NCBI GenBank assembly: GCA_014860355.1 | Contig: JACZJV010000067.1 | Location: forward strand, 1-64,000 | Source of the DNA: Burkholderiales bacterium | Lineage (GTDB): Bacteria > Pseudomonadota > Gammaproteobacteria > Burkholderiales > SG8-39 | Direction: 5' to 3' | DNA: 64,000 bases | In this document: positions 27,055 through 39,000 of the stretch, piece by piece | How positions within the stretch are numbered: position 1 is the stretch's first letter | Layout of the letters: the number at the start of each line of letters is the position of its first letter | Program-made: the position numbers and the translations under genes | Notes under the pieces: model-generated | Told to the model about the DNA's origin: nothing | The model's database searches: none | Seen by the model: the letters and a program-made list of their open reading frames with translations, nothing else

Positions 27055-27507
27055 ATGGAGGCTACGCAGAAAATTCTCGCCTGTGCACGCGAGCGCGCGC
27101 AGGAACTCAAACTGCCTTACGCCGGCGCATTGCTGCCGGCCGAGGCATACGCACTCATGCAGGATATGCCCGGGGCGAAACTGGTCGATGTGCGCAGCCG
27201 CGCCGAACTCGAATGGGTGGGACGGATACCGGGCAGTGTGGCAATCGAATGGAATAGCTGGCCGGGTGGCAGCCGCAATCTTGATTTCGTCGCCCAATTC
27301 GAAGCCTTGATCGACAAGAACTCGACCGTCATGCTCCTGTGCCGCAGCGGCGTGCGCTCGCACCACGCTGCAATTGCGTTGGCGAGGATAGGCTATTCCC
27401 AGGCTTTCAACGTGCTGCAGGGCTTCGAGGGCGACAAGGATCCGAACGGCCAGCGCAACAAGCTGGGTGGCTGGCGTGCAGCCGGCCTGCCGTGGAAACA
27501 GGGATGA
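27055..27507 (+). CDS. Rhodanese-domain sulfurtransferase
   Basis: This 150-residue protein has one rhodanese domain. The active loop CRSGVRS carries the catalytic cysteine and is typical of thiosulfate-type rhodaneses; DVRSRAELEWVG is the usual DVR motif. The ATG at 27055 is preferred over the longer track ORF because the extra 59 residues run through the promoter region. TATACT about 40 bases upstream may be its -10. It is divergent from glnA. A family member with unknown acceptor. Confidence 0.85.
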   Translation: MEATQKILACARERAQELKLPYAGALLPAEAYALMQDMPGAKLVDVRSRAELEWVGRIPGSVAIEWNSWPGGSRNLDFVAQFEALIDKNSTVMLLCRSGVRSHHAAIALARIGYSQAFNVLQGFEGDKDPNGQRNKLGGWRAAGLPWKQG

Positions 27508-27584
27508 TCGGGCGAACGCTCCGGGTTTAGCCCCTGGCGGCCGGCCATGTAGAATTACTAAGTCTCCTTTCGTTCAGTTCTTCC

Positions 27585-29186
27585 ATGTTCAATTCCGTAC
27601 GCGGCACCCGCGGTATGGCAGTGGCGCCGCACTCGCTGGCCGCTCAGGCCGCGCTCGCGGTGCTGCGCGAGGACGGTAATGCCGTGGAGGCCATGATCGC
27701 CGCCGCGGCGAACATCGCCGTGGTCTATCCGCACATGAATTCCATAGGCGGCGACGCGTTCTGGCTGATCCGCGTGCCCGGGCAGGCGCCGCGCGCCATC
27801 GACGCATGCGGTGCTGCTGCGGCAGCCGCGTCCATTGCCTGGTACGCCGGGCAAGGCATCACGAATAGCATACCGTTTCGCGGCGGCGTCGCCGCCAATA
27901 CGGTCGCCGGCACTGTTTCCGGATGGAGCGCGGCGTACGAATTCAGCAGAAAGGAGCTGGGAGGAAAACTACCGCCGGCCCGCCTGCTTGCCGACGCCAT
28001 CCATTACGCCGAGAACGGCATTGCCGTCACCCGCAGCCAGAATGCGACGACGGCGGCCAAACTGGCGGGCCTCAAAGGCGTGCACGGCTTCGACGAAACC
28101 TATCTGATCGACGGGGCGCCGCCTGAATCGGGCAGCGTGTTTCTGCAACCGCGCTTGGGCGCGACGCTGCGGCAACTCGCCAAGGCCGGGCTGGATGATT
28201 TTTATCGCGGCGAATTGGCCGAATCGCTCGCGCGCGATCTCGCCGCGGCAGGCAGCCCGCTCTCGCTCCCCGACCTGCAGCGGCATCAGGCGCAATGGCC
28301 CACGCCGCTGGCGCTCAGGCACTCGCTCGGCACGCTGTACAACATGACGCCGCCGACACAAGGCGTAGTGTCCTTGCTGATCCTCGGCATACTCGACGTC
28401 CTCGAAATCGGCAGGCTCGATCCCCATAGCGCGGATTACGTGCACCTATGCGTGGAGGCCACGAAACAGGCGTTTACGATTCGCGATCGCAGCATCACCG
28501 ACCCGGCCTACATGAAAGTCGACGCGCAGAGCTTCCTCGAGCCGGCCGCAATTCGCGCGCTCGCCGCCAAGATCGATCGGAACAGGGCCGCCCCCTGGGG
28601 TGCAGGCAAAGGACCGGCCGATACCGTCTGGATGGGAGTGATCGACGGCGAGGGCCGCGCCGTGAGCTTCATCCAGAGCACTTATCACGAGTACGGCAGC
28701 GGCGTGGTGCTGAAAGACAGCGGCATCGTCTGGCAGAACCGCGGCTGCAGTTTTTCGCTCGACGATCTTGCCCTCAACGCACTGCGTCCCAGGCGCAAGC
28801 CCTTTCACACCCTCAACCCGGCGCTGGCGTTGTTCGACGACGGCCGCAGCATGGTCTACGGCAATATGGGCGGCGACGGCCAGCCGCAGAGCCAAAGCGC
28901 AGTGTTCTCCCGCTACGCGCTGTTCGGCATGAATCCGCAGGAGGCGGTCAGCGCGCCCCGCTGGCTGCTGGGCCGGACCTGGGGGCAGACCAGCGATACC
29001 TTGAAGCTGGAGGCGCGCTTCCCGGCCGAAGTCGTCGACCGGCTCAGGCACTACGGCCACGAAGTGGAAATCCTGCAAGCCTGGGACGAAACCATGGGCC
29101 ATGCCGGCGCCATAGTGCGCCATGCCAACGGCGTGCTCGAGGGCGGCGCCGACCCGCGCTCCGATGGCGCGGTCGCCACCTTCTGA
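27585..29186 (+). CDS. Gamma-glutamyltransferase-family Ntn hydrolase (HpxW/YwrD-like)
   Basis: This is a 533-residue Ntn hydrolase. The candidate autoprocessing threonine is in GPADTVWMGVIDG, and the following FIQSTYHEYGSGVVL is closer to my memory of HpxW oxamate amidohydrolase and YwrD than to classical Ggt. There is no signal peptide (start MFNSVRGTRGMAVAPH), so it is probably cytoplasmic. That also differs from periplasmic Ggt. Substrate is unproven. It is convergent with uppP. Confidence 0.8.
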   Translation: MFNSVRGTRGMAVAPHSLAAQAALAVLREDGNAVEAMIAAAANIAVVYPHMNSIGGDAFWLIRVPGQAPRAIDACGAAAAAASIAWYAGQGITNSIPFRGGVAANTVAGTVSGWSAAYEFSRKELGGKLPPARLLADAIHYAENGIAVTRSQNATTAAKLAGLKGVHGFDETYLIDGAPPESGSVFLQPRLGATLRQLAKAGLDDFYRGELAESLARDLAAAGSPLSLPDLQRHQAQWPTPLALRHSLGTLYNMTPPTQGVVSLLILGILDVLEIGRLDPHSADYVHLCVEATKQAFTIRDRSITDPAYMKVDAQSFLEPAAIRALAAKIDRNRAAPWGAGKGPADTVWMGVIDGEGRAVSFIQSTYHEYGSGVVLKDSGIVWQNRGCSFSLDDLALNALRPRRKPFHTLNPALALFDDGRSMVYGNMGGDGQPQSQSAVFSRYALFGMNPQEAVSAPRWLLGRTWGQTSDTLKLEARFPAEVVDRLRHYGHEVEILQAWDETMGHAGAIVRHANGVLEGGADPRSDGAVATF

Positions 29187-29239
29187 CATGGCCGCGAAAA
29201 GTCCGGCCTCCTTGGCGGTCCCGCGCGGTGGTGAACCCT

Positions 29240-30064
29240 TCAGTGCACGGACCAGTCCACCATGCCCGAGTAGGCCGTGCCCAACACCACCAGCCCGAAA
29301 GCGATGCGGTACCAGGCAAACGGCGTGAAATCGTGGTGCGAGATGTAACGCAGCAACCAGCGCACGCACAGAAACGCTGAAAAGAAGGCAGAAACAAATC
29401 CTACCGTCCACATTCCCCAGTCATCGAGCGAGAGCAGCGTACGCTCCTTGTACAGCTGATAGGCGGAGGCCGCGAACAGCGTCGGAATGGCGAGAAAGAA
29501 AGAAAACTCGGTCGCCGCCTTGCGCGACAGGCCGAACAGCAATCCGCCGATGATGGTGGCCCCGGAGCGCGAGGTTCCGGGGATCAGCGCAAACGCCTGG
29601 GCAAAACCCAATTTCAGGGCGTCCATCCAGCGCAGATCCTCCACTTCGCGTATGCGCACCGTGTGCTCGCGCTTTTCCGCCCACAGGATAATGAAGCCGC
29701 CGATGATGAAGGCCAGCGCCACCGGCACCGGCTGGAACAGCTGCGCCTTGATCGCTTTTCCGAACGCCAGACCCAGCACCGCGGCCGGAATGAACGCGAT
29801 CGCCAGGTTGAGGGCGAAGCGCTGCGCCTCGGGCTTCGAGCGAAGACCCGCGATCACCTTGCCTATCTTTACGCGATATTCCCAGCACACCGCGAGTATG
29901 GCGCCGCACTGGATCACGATCTCGAACAACTTGCCCCTTTCGTCGTTGAAACCGAGCAGGTCGCCGGCCAGGATGAGATGGCCGGTACTCGACACCGGCA
30001 GAAACTCGGTGAGGCCTTCGACCACGCCGAGCACGAGCGCTTTGATGAGAATGATCGTGTCCAT
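29240..30064 (-). CDS. uppP: Undecaprenyl-diphosphatase
   Basis: This 274-residue integral membrane enzyme recycles undecaprenyl diphosphate to the monophosphate for peptidoglycan and O-antigen synthesis. The two family motifs are present: [14 protein letters not shown] near the N-terminus and [10 protein letters not shown] in the middle. Several hydrophobic helices are visible. It supplies the lipid carrier used by the glycan locus further right. Confidence 0.96.
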   Translation of the reverse strand: MDTIILIKALVLGVVEGLTEFLPVSSTGHLILAGDLLGFNDERGKLFEIVIQCGAILAVCWEYRVKIGKVIAGLRSKPEAQRFALNLAIAFIPAAVLGLAFGKAIKAQLFQPVPVALAFIIGGFIILWAEKREHTVRIREVEDLRWMDALKLGFAQAFALIPGTSRSGATIIGGLLFGLSRKAATEFSFFLAIPTLFAASAYQLYKERTLLSLDDWGMWTVGFVSAFFSAFLCVRWLLRYISHHDFTPFAWYRIAFGLVVLGTAYSGMVDWSVH

Positions 30065-30110
30065 GCGAAGGATTGTAAGCGGGCACGGCCATCCGCATCC
30101 GTGTCAGGTC

Positions 30111-30137
30111 AAAAAAAACGGCGCACGAATGCGCCGC
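30111..30137 (-). terminator. Terminator of thiC
   Basis: Read leftwards, CGGCGCATTCGTGCGCCG is followed by a run of eight T, just beyond the thiC stop. Confidence 0.88.
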
Positions 30138-30158
30138 TTTCACTTACACCGCCGGGCT

Positions 30159-32222
<2,064 letters not shown>

Positions 32223-32360
32223 AACGTTGAGTGCCCAAGGTACCGCAAACCTTGGCGCTTTGCAATCCGCAAAGCGTGCCGCCTGGCGCGACGCGGCCGA
32301 CTGGCGCGTCCTCGCAGCGGAGGCCGGCGCGCGCGGCGCGGCAGCATCGCTGCGCCGGTA

Positions 32361-32717
32361 TTACATCTGCTTGGAGCGCTCGTACCGGCGGATACGTTCT
32401 TCCAGGTCGGCAAGGCTTTGTGAGGCCGCCAGGTAATCTTCCCTCCCCGCCTCCCCGGCGCGTTCGAACTTGCGAACCAGGGCCTGATAATATGCTTTCA
32501 GCTTACTGCCGATCCAGGCGCTACGTGCGGCGCGGGCCCGGTGCTCGATCGCATTAATGTCGATTCTGGGCTCTGGCTCCGTATTCAGATGCATATTGCT
32601 CTGCACAATAAGTGACCGGGAGGCAATCGCATCCCAAACGCTGACATTACCCTTTCTGAGTAGCGCTCCAGACGGTTGAATCTGTCCAACAGGGTAGATC
32701 TGGGGGTAGAGTCTCAT
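32361..32717 (-). CDS. Small hypothetical protein, helical C-terminus
   Basis: This is a 118-residue protein of unknown function with a good start site (AAGGATAGCAA before ATG). The first half has no clear motif. The second half (about 55-118) is rich in Arg, Ala, Glu and Leu and looks like two amphipathic helices (IEHRARAARSAWIGSK, YQALVRKFERAGE). There is no signal peptide or membrane segment. It is divergent from the LysR gene. The real reading frame is supported by the ribosome site and non-shadow composition. Confidence 0.55.
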   Translation of the reverse strand: MRLYPQIYPVGQIQPSGALLRKGNVSVWDAIASRSLIVQSNMHLNTEPEPRIDINAIEHRARAARSAWIGSKLKAYYQALVRKFERAGEAGREDYLAASQSLADLEERIRRYERSKQM

Positions 32718-32819
32718 TTGCTATCCTTTCCTATCTAATTGACCCAGCATAATAAAGCCGCTGCGTAGACTTAACATACGGCTTCTGCCCGCAATTATCC
32801 AATTGCTTGTTACTATCGA

Positions 32820-32841
32820 CCTGATCGGTCAGTCCTATACT
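32820..32841 (+). promoter_or_regulatory. Degenerate TetR-type operator and -10 before the LysR gene
   Basis: CCTGATCGGTCAGT (32820-32833) matches 12 of 14 bases of the perfect palindrome ACTGACCGGTCAGT found before the TetR gene at 34030. A TATACT -10 hexamer begins two bases later (32836-32841). The TetR regulator may therefore also act here. Confidence 0.5.
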
Positions 32842-32923
32842 TAGTCTAAATACATGTTGCAATGCGGCAAATTTAGCCTAGAATAGGATCCTGTACAGAA
32901 GAATTTGAAAGTCGGTAACCATA

Positions 32924-33850
32924 ATGGAGCTTTATCAACTTCGCAGTTTTGTCGCCGTCGCCGAGGCCCGTCACCTGACCCGTGCCGCGGAAAAGCTGCA
33001 TGTCAGCCAGCCGGCGGTAAGCGCGCAAATCCGGGCGCTCGAGGACGAATTCGCTCTGGCGCTGTTCGAGCGCACGCCCAGCGGCATGGAACTCACCGCA
33101 GCCGGACAGCGACTGCTCGCCGCCGCCGAAAAGGTGCTCGCCGCCGCCCAGATGCTGCGAAATAGCGCGAGCGAACTCAAAGGCAAAGCGGCAGGCAAGG
33201 TAAGCGTGGGCACGCTCTCGGATCCGGAGTTCATCCGCGTGGGCGAATTTCTGGGCGCCATGGTCGAGCGCCATCCCCTGCTGCAACTGGAGTTGCAGCA
33301 TGAGATTTCCGGCGCCACGTTTGCCAAGGTGCGTGACGGCGAACTGGATGCGGGTTTCTATTTTGGCGCGCCAGAACACCCCGGCATGAATGCGCTGTGG
33401 CTACGAAGCATTGTCTATCGCGTAGCTGCGCCGGCGGCCTGGAAAAGCCGCGTGCTCGGTGCCGACTGGGACGCGGTCGCGGCCTTGCCTTGGATCGTCA
33501 CCCCGCCGATCAGCTCTCACTACAGGCTGGTGCGCTCGCTGTTCGACGAACACGGCGTCGTGCCGGCCCAGGTGGTGGAGGCCGACCAGGAGTTCGTCAT
33601 CGCCAATCTTGTCGGGGCGGGCGTAGGCCTGTCGCTGATCCGCGAAGAACGGGCGCTGGAGAAGGAAGCCGCAGGCGAAGTGTGCTTGTGGCGCGACGTA
33701 AAGCTCGACACCGATTTGTGGTTTGTCTACCGTGCCGAGCGCAGCAGCGATCCGGTGATCCTGGCCATGCTCGAGGTGCTCGCCGATACCTGGAAGCTCG
33801 GCCCGAAGGCGGATGCCCAATCCGTGCGCAGGTCCGTCGCGCAGGTCTAA
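32924..33850 (+). CDS. LysR-family transcriptional regulator
   Basis: This 308-residue regulator has a winged helix-turn-helix at residues 1-60 (LRSFVAVAEARHLTRAAEKLHVSQPAVS) and a periplasmic-binding-like effector domain from about residue 90. The target is unknown. LysR proteins usually control a divergent gene, here the small hypothetical protein. The RND efflux genes downstream are another possibility, but a TetR regulator lies closer to them. Confidence 0.93.
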   Translation: MELYQLRSFVAVAEARHLTRAAEKLHVSQPAVSAQIRALEDEFALALFERTPSGMELTAAGQRLLAAAEKVLAAAQMLRNSASELKGKAAGKVSVGTLSDPEFIRVGEFLGAMVERHPLLQLELQHEISGATFAKVRDGELDAGFYFGAPEHPGMNALWLRSIVYRVAAPAAWKSRVLGADWDAVAALPWIVTPPISSHYRLVRSLFDEHGVVPAQVVEADQEFVIANLVGAGVGLSLIREERALEKEAAGEVCLWRDVKLDTDLWFVYRAERSSDPVILAMLEVLADTWKLGPKADAQSVRRSVAQV

Positions 33851-34000
33851 ACACCGTTCAGCCCGAACGGTCCGGCTAGTTGCGCGAGCGCCTTGCCTCC
33901 TGCTGGCCGCTCTATACGCGGGATGGCTTTGCGTATTGAAACCAGTCCCGGACGACAGCGGGACACCATTTCGAGTGTCGGTGCTGGGTGTCGGTGTCGA

Positions 34001-34043
34001 TTGACGCCAAAGCTGGATGTCGATACATTACTGACCGGTCAGT
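34001..34043 (+). promoter_or_regulatory. Promoter and TetR operator of the efflux operon
   Basis: TTGACG and TACATT (34001-34006, 34024-34029) are exactly 17 bases apart, a good sigma-70 promoter. The perfect 14-base palindrome ACTGACCGGTCAGT (34030-34043) follows at once, over the expected start of transcription. This layout fits self-repression by the TetR protein encoded 14 bases later. Confidence 0.82.
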
Positions 34044-34056
34044 TATCAATATCATC

Positions 34057-34707
34057 ATGAACGCCCCTGAAAAAAAGCCGCTACCCCGCTGGACCCGCCG
34101 CAAGGATGCGCGTCCCGAGGAAATCACCGCCGCCGCGCTAGAGCTTTTCGTCGAGCGCGGCTATGCCGCAACCCGCCTGGACGACGTGGCTGCGCGCGCC
34201 GGAGTGAGCAAGGGCACGCTGTACCTGTATTTCGAGAACAAGGAAGACCTGTTCAAGGCGGTGGTGCGCGGCAATGTGCTGCCGGTGCTGCAGCATGGCG
34301 AAGTGCTGGTGGAGAACTTTTCCGGCAGCTCCGCCGAGCTTGTGCGCAAGCTGGTGCGCGGCTGGTGGGAACTCACCGGTTCGACCAAAGTCGCGGGCAT
34401 CCCCAAACTCGTCATAGCGGAAGCCGGCAACTTCCCCGACCTCGCCAAGTTCTATTACGACGAAGTGATAGTGCGCGCCCTGTCGATGTTCCGCCGGGTG
34501 CTGCAGCGCGGCAAGGAAACCGGCGAGTTCCGCGAGGTCGACATCGACCACCTGGTGCGCGTGGCGCTCGCACCCCTGGTCATGCTCGCGGTGTGGCGCC
34601 ACTCATTCGCCTGCTGCGAGCACGAACAAATGCAGCCGGAGCGCTATCTGGACGCCTATCTGGACATGCTATTGCACAGCCTGCGCACGCCGCAGGCACA
34701 GGAGTAG
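34057..34707 (+). CDS. TetR-family repressor of the RND efflux operon
   Basis: This 216-residue regulator has an N-terminal helix-turn-helix (GYAATRLDDVAARAGVSKGTLYLYF) and a variable ligand-binding C-terminus. The ATG at 34057 is chosen because the track's upstream start lies inside the operator. The stop is four bases before the adaptor gene, so repressor, adaptor and probably pump form an operon under the operator at 34030. Confidence 0.92.
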   Translation: MNAPEKKPLPRWTRRKDARPEEITAAALELFVERGYAATRLDDVAARAGVSKGTLYLYFENKEDLFKAVVRGNVLPVLQHGEVLVENFSGSSAELVRKLVRGWWELTGSTKVAGIPKLVIAEAGNFPDLAKFYYDEVIVRALSMFRRVLQRGKETGEFREVDIDHLVRVALAPLVMLAVWRHSFACCEHEQMQPERYLDAYLDMLLHSLRTPQAQE

Positions 34708-34711
34708 ACAT

Positions 34712-35836
34712 ATGCACGCAAAGAGAACCAGGCGCTGGTGGCTTGCGGCCGGCGGCCTCGCAGCTGCGGTTGTCGCCGCCGTTTTTTTCACTCGCGACCA
34801 CAGCATCGCCTCAACCCAGCCCACCAGCGCGCCGATGGTCGAGTTCGCGCCTGGCGACCTGGTGCAGGCTGAGCGGCGCGAGCTGCGCCTGTCGGTCTCC
34901 ATCACGGGTACGCTGCAGCCGCGCAACTGGACCACGGTCAAGGCCAAGGTTGCGGGCGAGTTGAAAACAATGCTGGCGCGTGAAGGCGAAAGCGTCCAGC
35001 CCGGCCAGGTGCTCGCACGCATCGATCCCCAGGACGCGCAGGCACGGCTGGACGAGAAGAGCGCTGACCTCGAGGCGGGCCGCGCGCAGCTCGCACTTGC
35101 GCAAAAGAACCGCGCCAACAACCTGGCGCTGCTGCAGCAAAAATTCATATCCCAGAACGCGTTCGACAGCGTGCAAAGCAGCTACCAGGTGTCGGAAGCC
35201 AAGCTGAAGGCACTGGAGGCGCAGGTCGCATTGGCAAAAAAGGCGCTGGCGGACACCGTAGTGAGCGCGCCGCAAGCGGGCATCGTGTCGCAGCGCCACG
35301 CCCAGCAGGGCGAAAAGCTGCCCGTGGACGGCAAAATACTCACGCTGGTGGACCTTGCCGAAATGGAAGTCGAAGCGGCCGTGCCCGCGAGCGACATCCC
35401 CAGCATCCGCGTCGGGCAGGAAGCAAACTTTCGCGTCGAAGGCTACGGCGGGCGCGAATTCAGCGGTCGCATCGAGCGCATCAATCCGGCGACGCAAGGC
35501 GGTTCGCGCTCGATTATCGTCTATGCGGTCCTGCCCAACCGCGATGGCGCGCTCAAAGGCGGCATGTTCGCCAAGGGCAGCGTAACGCTGAGCCGGATCG
35601 AATCGGCGCAGGTGCTGCCGCTCTCGGCCGTGCGTCAGGAAAGCGGCAAGTCCTATGTGCTGCGTGTCGCCGGGAACACGCTGGAGCAGCGCGCGGTGAA
35701 ACTCGGCCTCAGGAACGAGGATGAGGGCGTGGTGCAGATCGTCGATGGCCTGGACGCGCAAAGCCGCGTGGTCCGCAACAACTCCGGAACGCTCAAGCCC
35801 GGCGCCACAGTCAGAATTTCGCCGACAAGCAACTAA
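34712..35836 (+). CDS. RND efflux periplasmic adaptor (membrane fusion protein)
   Basis: This 374-residue protein is of the HlyD/AcrA type. A hydrophobic N-terminal helix (about 10-26) anchors or exports it. Two lipoyl-like half motifs (VKAKVAGEL, DTVVSAPQAGIVSQR) flank a coiled-coil hairpin (about 100-170), followed by beta-barrel and membrane-proximal domains. It bridges the inner-membrane pump and the TolC channel. There is no lipobox cysteine. AGGAG lies six bases before the ATG. Confidence 0.92.
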   Translation: MHAKRTRRWWLAAGGLAAAVVAAVFFTRDHSIASTQPTSAPMVEFAPGDLVQAERRELRLSVSITGTLQPRNWTTVKAKVAGELKTMLAREGESVQPGQVLARIDPQDAQARLDEKSADLEAGRAQLALAQKNRANNLALLQQKFISQNAFDSVQSSYQVSEAKLKALEAQVALAKKALADTVVSAPQAGIVSQRHAQQGEKLPVDGKILTLVDLAEMEVEAAVPASDIPSIRVGQEANFRVEGYGGREFSGRIERINPATQGGSRSIIVYAVLPNRDGALKGGMFAKGSVTLSRIESAQVLPLSAVRQESGKSYVLRVAGNTLEQRAVKLGLRNEDEGVVQIVDGLDAQSRVVRNNSGTLKPGATVRISPTSN

Positions 35837-35953
35837 GAGGCCGTTTCAGAATTACCGAAATGGCCCCCGACTTAGGGGGAGCATGAGGGATGTCTCCCCT
35901 CATTTTGAATTGAACTCCGGGAGGCGGTTTCAGAGCCACCGGAACAGCCCCCG
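35837..35953 (+). repeat. Two imperfect 33-base direct repeats around a hairpin
   Basis: The units at 35837-35869 and 35921-35953 share 26 of 33 bases (GAGGC-GTTTCAGA...GCCCCCG) and are 84 bases apart. Between them TGAGGG...CCCTCATTTT can fold into a small hairpin with a T run. This lies between the adaptor and pump genes and could lower pump expression relative to the adaptor. Confidence 0.55.
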
Positions 35954-36067
35954 GTGCGCAGATACACGAGTAGCCGGGCTAGGGGCGGGACCCTTCCTTT
36001 TCCACCCCGATTTCCTCACCTTGCGGTATCACCCGGGGCATTGCGCCTCGAACAGGAATTTCGCGCC

Positions 36068-39000
36068 ATGTGGTTCACCCGTATTTCGATCAAGAATCCG
36101 GTATTCGCCACCATGATGATGGCGGCTTTCTTGGTGCTGGGCCTGTTCTCCTACCAGAGGCTTGCAGTCGAACAGTTTCCCGACATCAACTTTCCGGTAG
36201 TGGTCGTTCAGACCGAATATCCGGGGGCCTCGCCCGAAAGCGTGGAAACCGACATCAGTCGCAAAATCGAGGAGGCGATCAACACCATCAGCGGCATCAA
36301 GACGCTGTCGTCGCGCTCTTACGAAGGCCTGTCGGTGGTGATCGCCGAATTCGACCTCAGTGTCGACCCCGCCGTGGCTGCGCAGGACGTGCGCGAGAAG
36401 GTGGCCGTGGTCAAGGTCGGCTTCAGGAAGGAAGTGAAGGAGCCGCGTGTCACCCGCTTCAACCCCGATGACCTGCCGATAGTGTCGCTGGCGGTGCGTT
36501 CGCAGAGCCGCTCGCTGCGGGAAATCACCACACTCGCCGACCAGGTCATAAAAAAACGCATCGAGACCGCGCGTGGCGTAGGCCAGATTACGCTGGTGGG
36601 CGGGGTAAAACGCGAAATCCAGATCTTCCTCAGCCCGGAAGAAATGGAATCCATGAGCGTGGGCATAGACCAGATTATCGGCGCCGTGCGCAGCGAAAAC
36701 CAGGAACTGCCCGCCGGCGCGGTGACTACGCGCGAATCGGAAAAGCTGGTTCAGGTGCAGGGGCGCATCGAACGGCCGGAGCAATTCAACCGCATAGTCG
36801 TCGCGCGCCGCGGCGGCCAGCCGGTATACCTGTCGCAGGTCGCAACCGTGGTCGACGGTGAGGAGGAGGAGGAAAGCGCGGCGCTGGTAGACGGCAAGCG
36901 CGTGGTATCGCTGGACATCGTCAAGTCGCAGAGCGCCAACACCATAGACACGGTGGACAACGTGATGCAGGTGGTGGCGGCGCTGAAACAGCAGTTGCCC
37001 CCCGACGTGACGCTGGAAGTGGTGCGCGACACCTCGCGCGGAATCCGCAATTCGGTCAACAATGTAAAGCACACGCTGCTCGAAGGCGCGGCGCTGACCA
37101 TCCTCATCGTGTTTCTGTTTCTCAACTCCTGGCGCAGCACGGTAATCACCGGTCTCACCCTGCCGATCTCCCTGATAGGCACCTTCCTCGTAATGTATGC
37201 GGCGGGCTTTACCGTAAACATGCTCACCTTGATGGCCATGAGCCTGTGCGTCGGCCTGCTGATCGACGATGCCATCGTAGTGCGCGAAAACATCGTGCGC
37301 CACCTCGCCATGGGCAAGAGCCATCGCGACGCCGCGCTCGAGGGTACCCAGGAAATCGGACTGGCGGTGATGGCCACGACATTTTCCATTGTCGCGGTGT
37401 TCCTGCCGGTGGGGTTCATGGGCGGCATCATCGGCAGGTTCTTTCATCAGTTCGGTATCACCGTGGCGGCGGCGGTGCTGCTGTCGATGTTCGTGAGCTT
37501 CACGCTCGATCCGATGCTGTCTTCTGTATGGTACGACCCGGCAGCGCACGGCGTGCACGGCAAGGGCCGGTTCGCGCGCATGTTGAGCTGGAACGAGCAG
37601 ATGATCCAGCGCGTGAGCGTTCGCTACTCGGCGCTGCTTTCCTGGTCGCTCGCAAACAGAAAGAGCGTAATCGCCATCGCCCTGGCCAGTTTTCTCGGCG
37701 CCTTCGCCCTGGTGCCGAAAATCGGCTCGGAATTCGTGCCGGAGGCCGATCTGGCCGAAGTGCTGGTGCAATTGAACACTCCGGTGGGTTCTTCCCTGCA
37801 GTTCACTCAGAGCAAGGTGCAGCAAGCCGGGGCGGCGCTGAGCGAATTCCCCGAGGTTATCTACACCTACGCCACAATCAACACCGGAACCACGCCGGGC
37901 AGGAATTACGCCACCATCTTCGTCAGGCTGCTCGACCGCGGCGAGCGCGCCGCCAATCTGAAGCAACTGCAAAAGCGGATGCGCGCGCGCCTGCAACAGA
38001 TCGCGGGCGTCGAAATCACCAATGTCGGCGTTTATGCCCCGGTAGGCAGCGGCAAGCCGCTGCAGGTTTCGGTGCAGGGCGCGGACATGGGGGAAATCGA
38101 GCGGCTGTCGCTACAGGTCAGGAAGATCATGGGGAACATCGACGGCCTGGTGGATATCGACTCCAGCCTCAAAGCCGCCAAACCGACCGTGGCGGTGCGC
38201 GTCAACCGCGACCTGGCGAGCGACCTGGGGCTGGGCGTAGGGAGAATCGGCGAGGCACTGCGGCCGCTGCTCGCGGGCGAGGCGATCTCCACCTGGAGGG
38301 CGCCCGACGACGAGAACTACGACGTCAAAGTAAGGCTGCCGAAAAGCGGACGCGAAAACCAGGGCGACCTTGGACGCATCTATATCGCCAGCAATCAAAC
38401 GGGCGCCGACGGCAGCCCGAAAATGGTGGCGCTGCGCCAGGTCGCCCGGTTCGTGCCCACGCTCGGCGCCACCCAGATCAATCGCAAGGACCTCACGCGC
38501 GAAGTGCTGATTACCGCGAACGCGCTTGGCCGACCCGCAGGCGACCTGGGCAAGGAGATCATCGCGCAACTGGCCAAAGTTCCGACACCGCCGGGCTATC
38601 GATTCGTCATGGGCGGATCGACCAAGGACATCCAGGAGACCATGGGCTATGCGCTGTCGGCTCTGCTCCTGGCGGTGATTTTCATCTACCTGATCCTGGC
38701 CAGCCAGTTCGGATCCTTCCTGCAACCGGTGGCGATCATGATGTCCCTGCCGCTGTCCCTGATCGGCGTGTTGCTCGCGCTGCTCATCGCGCGCTCGACG
38801 CTGAATATTTTTTCCATCATCGGTTTTGTCATGCTGATGGGTCTGGTGACCAAGAATGCGATCCTGCTGGTGGACTTCACCAACCAGCTGCGCGCCTCCG
38901 GACGGGAGCGCGCGCACGCCATCCTCGAGGCCGGGCGCATCCGGCTGCGGCCGATATTGATGACCACGTTCGCCATGGTGTTCGGCATGATCCCGCTGGC

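Noticed and set aside
36029-37996. 655-residue minus-strand ORF over the RND pump
   Set aside because: It is a shadow of the pump gene with His/Arg-rich composition and no recognisable domain.
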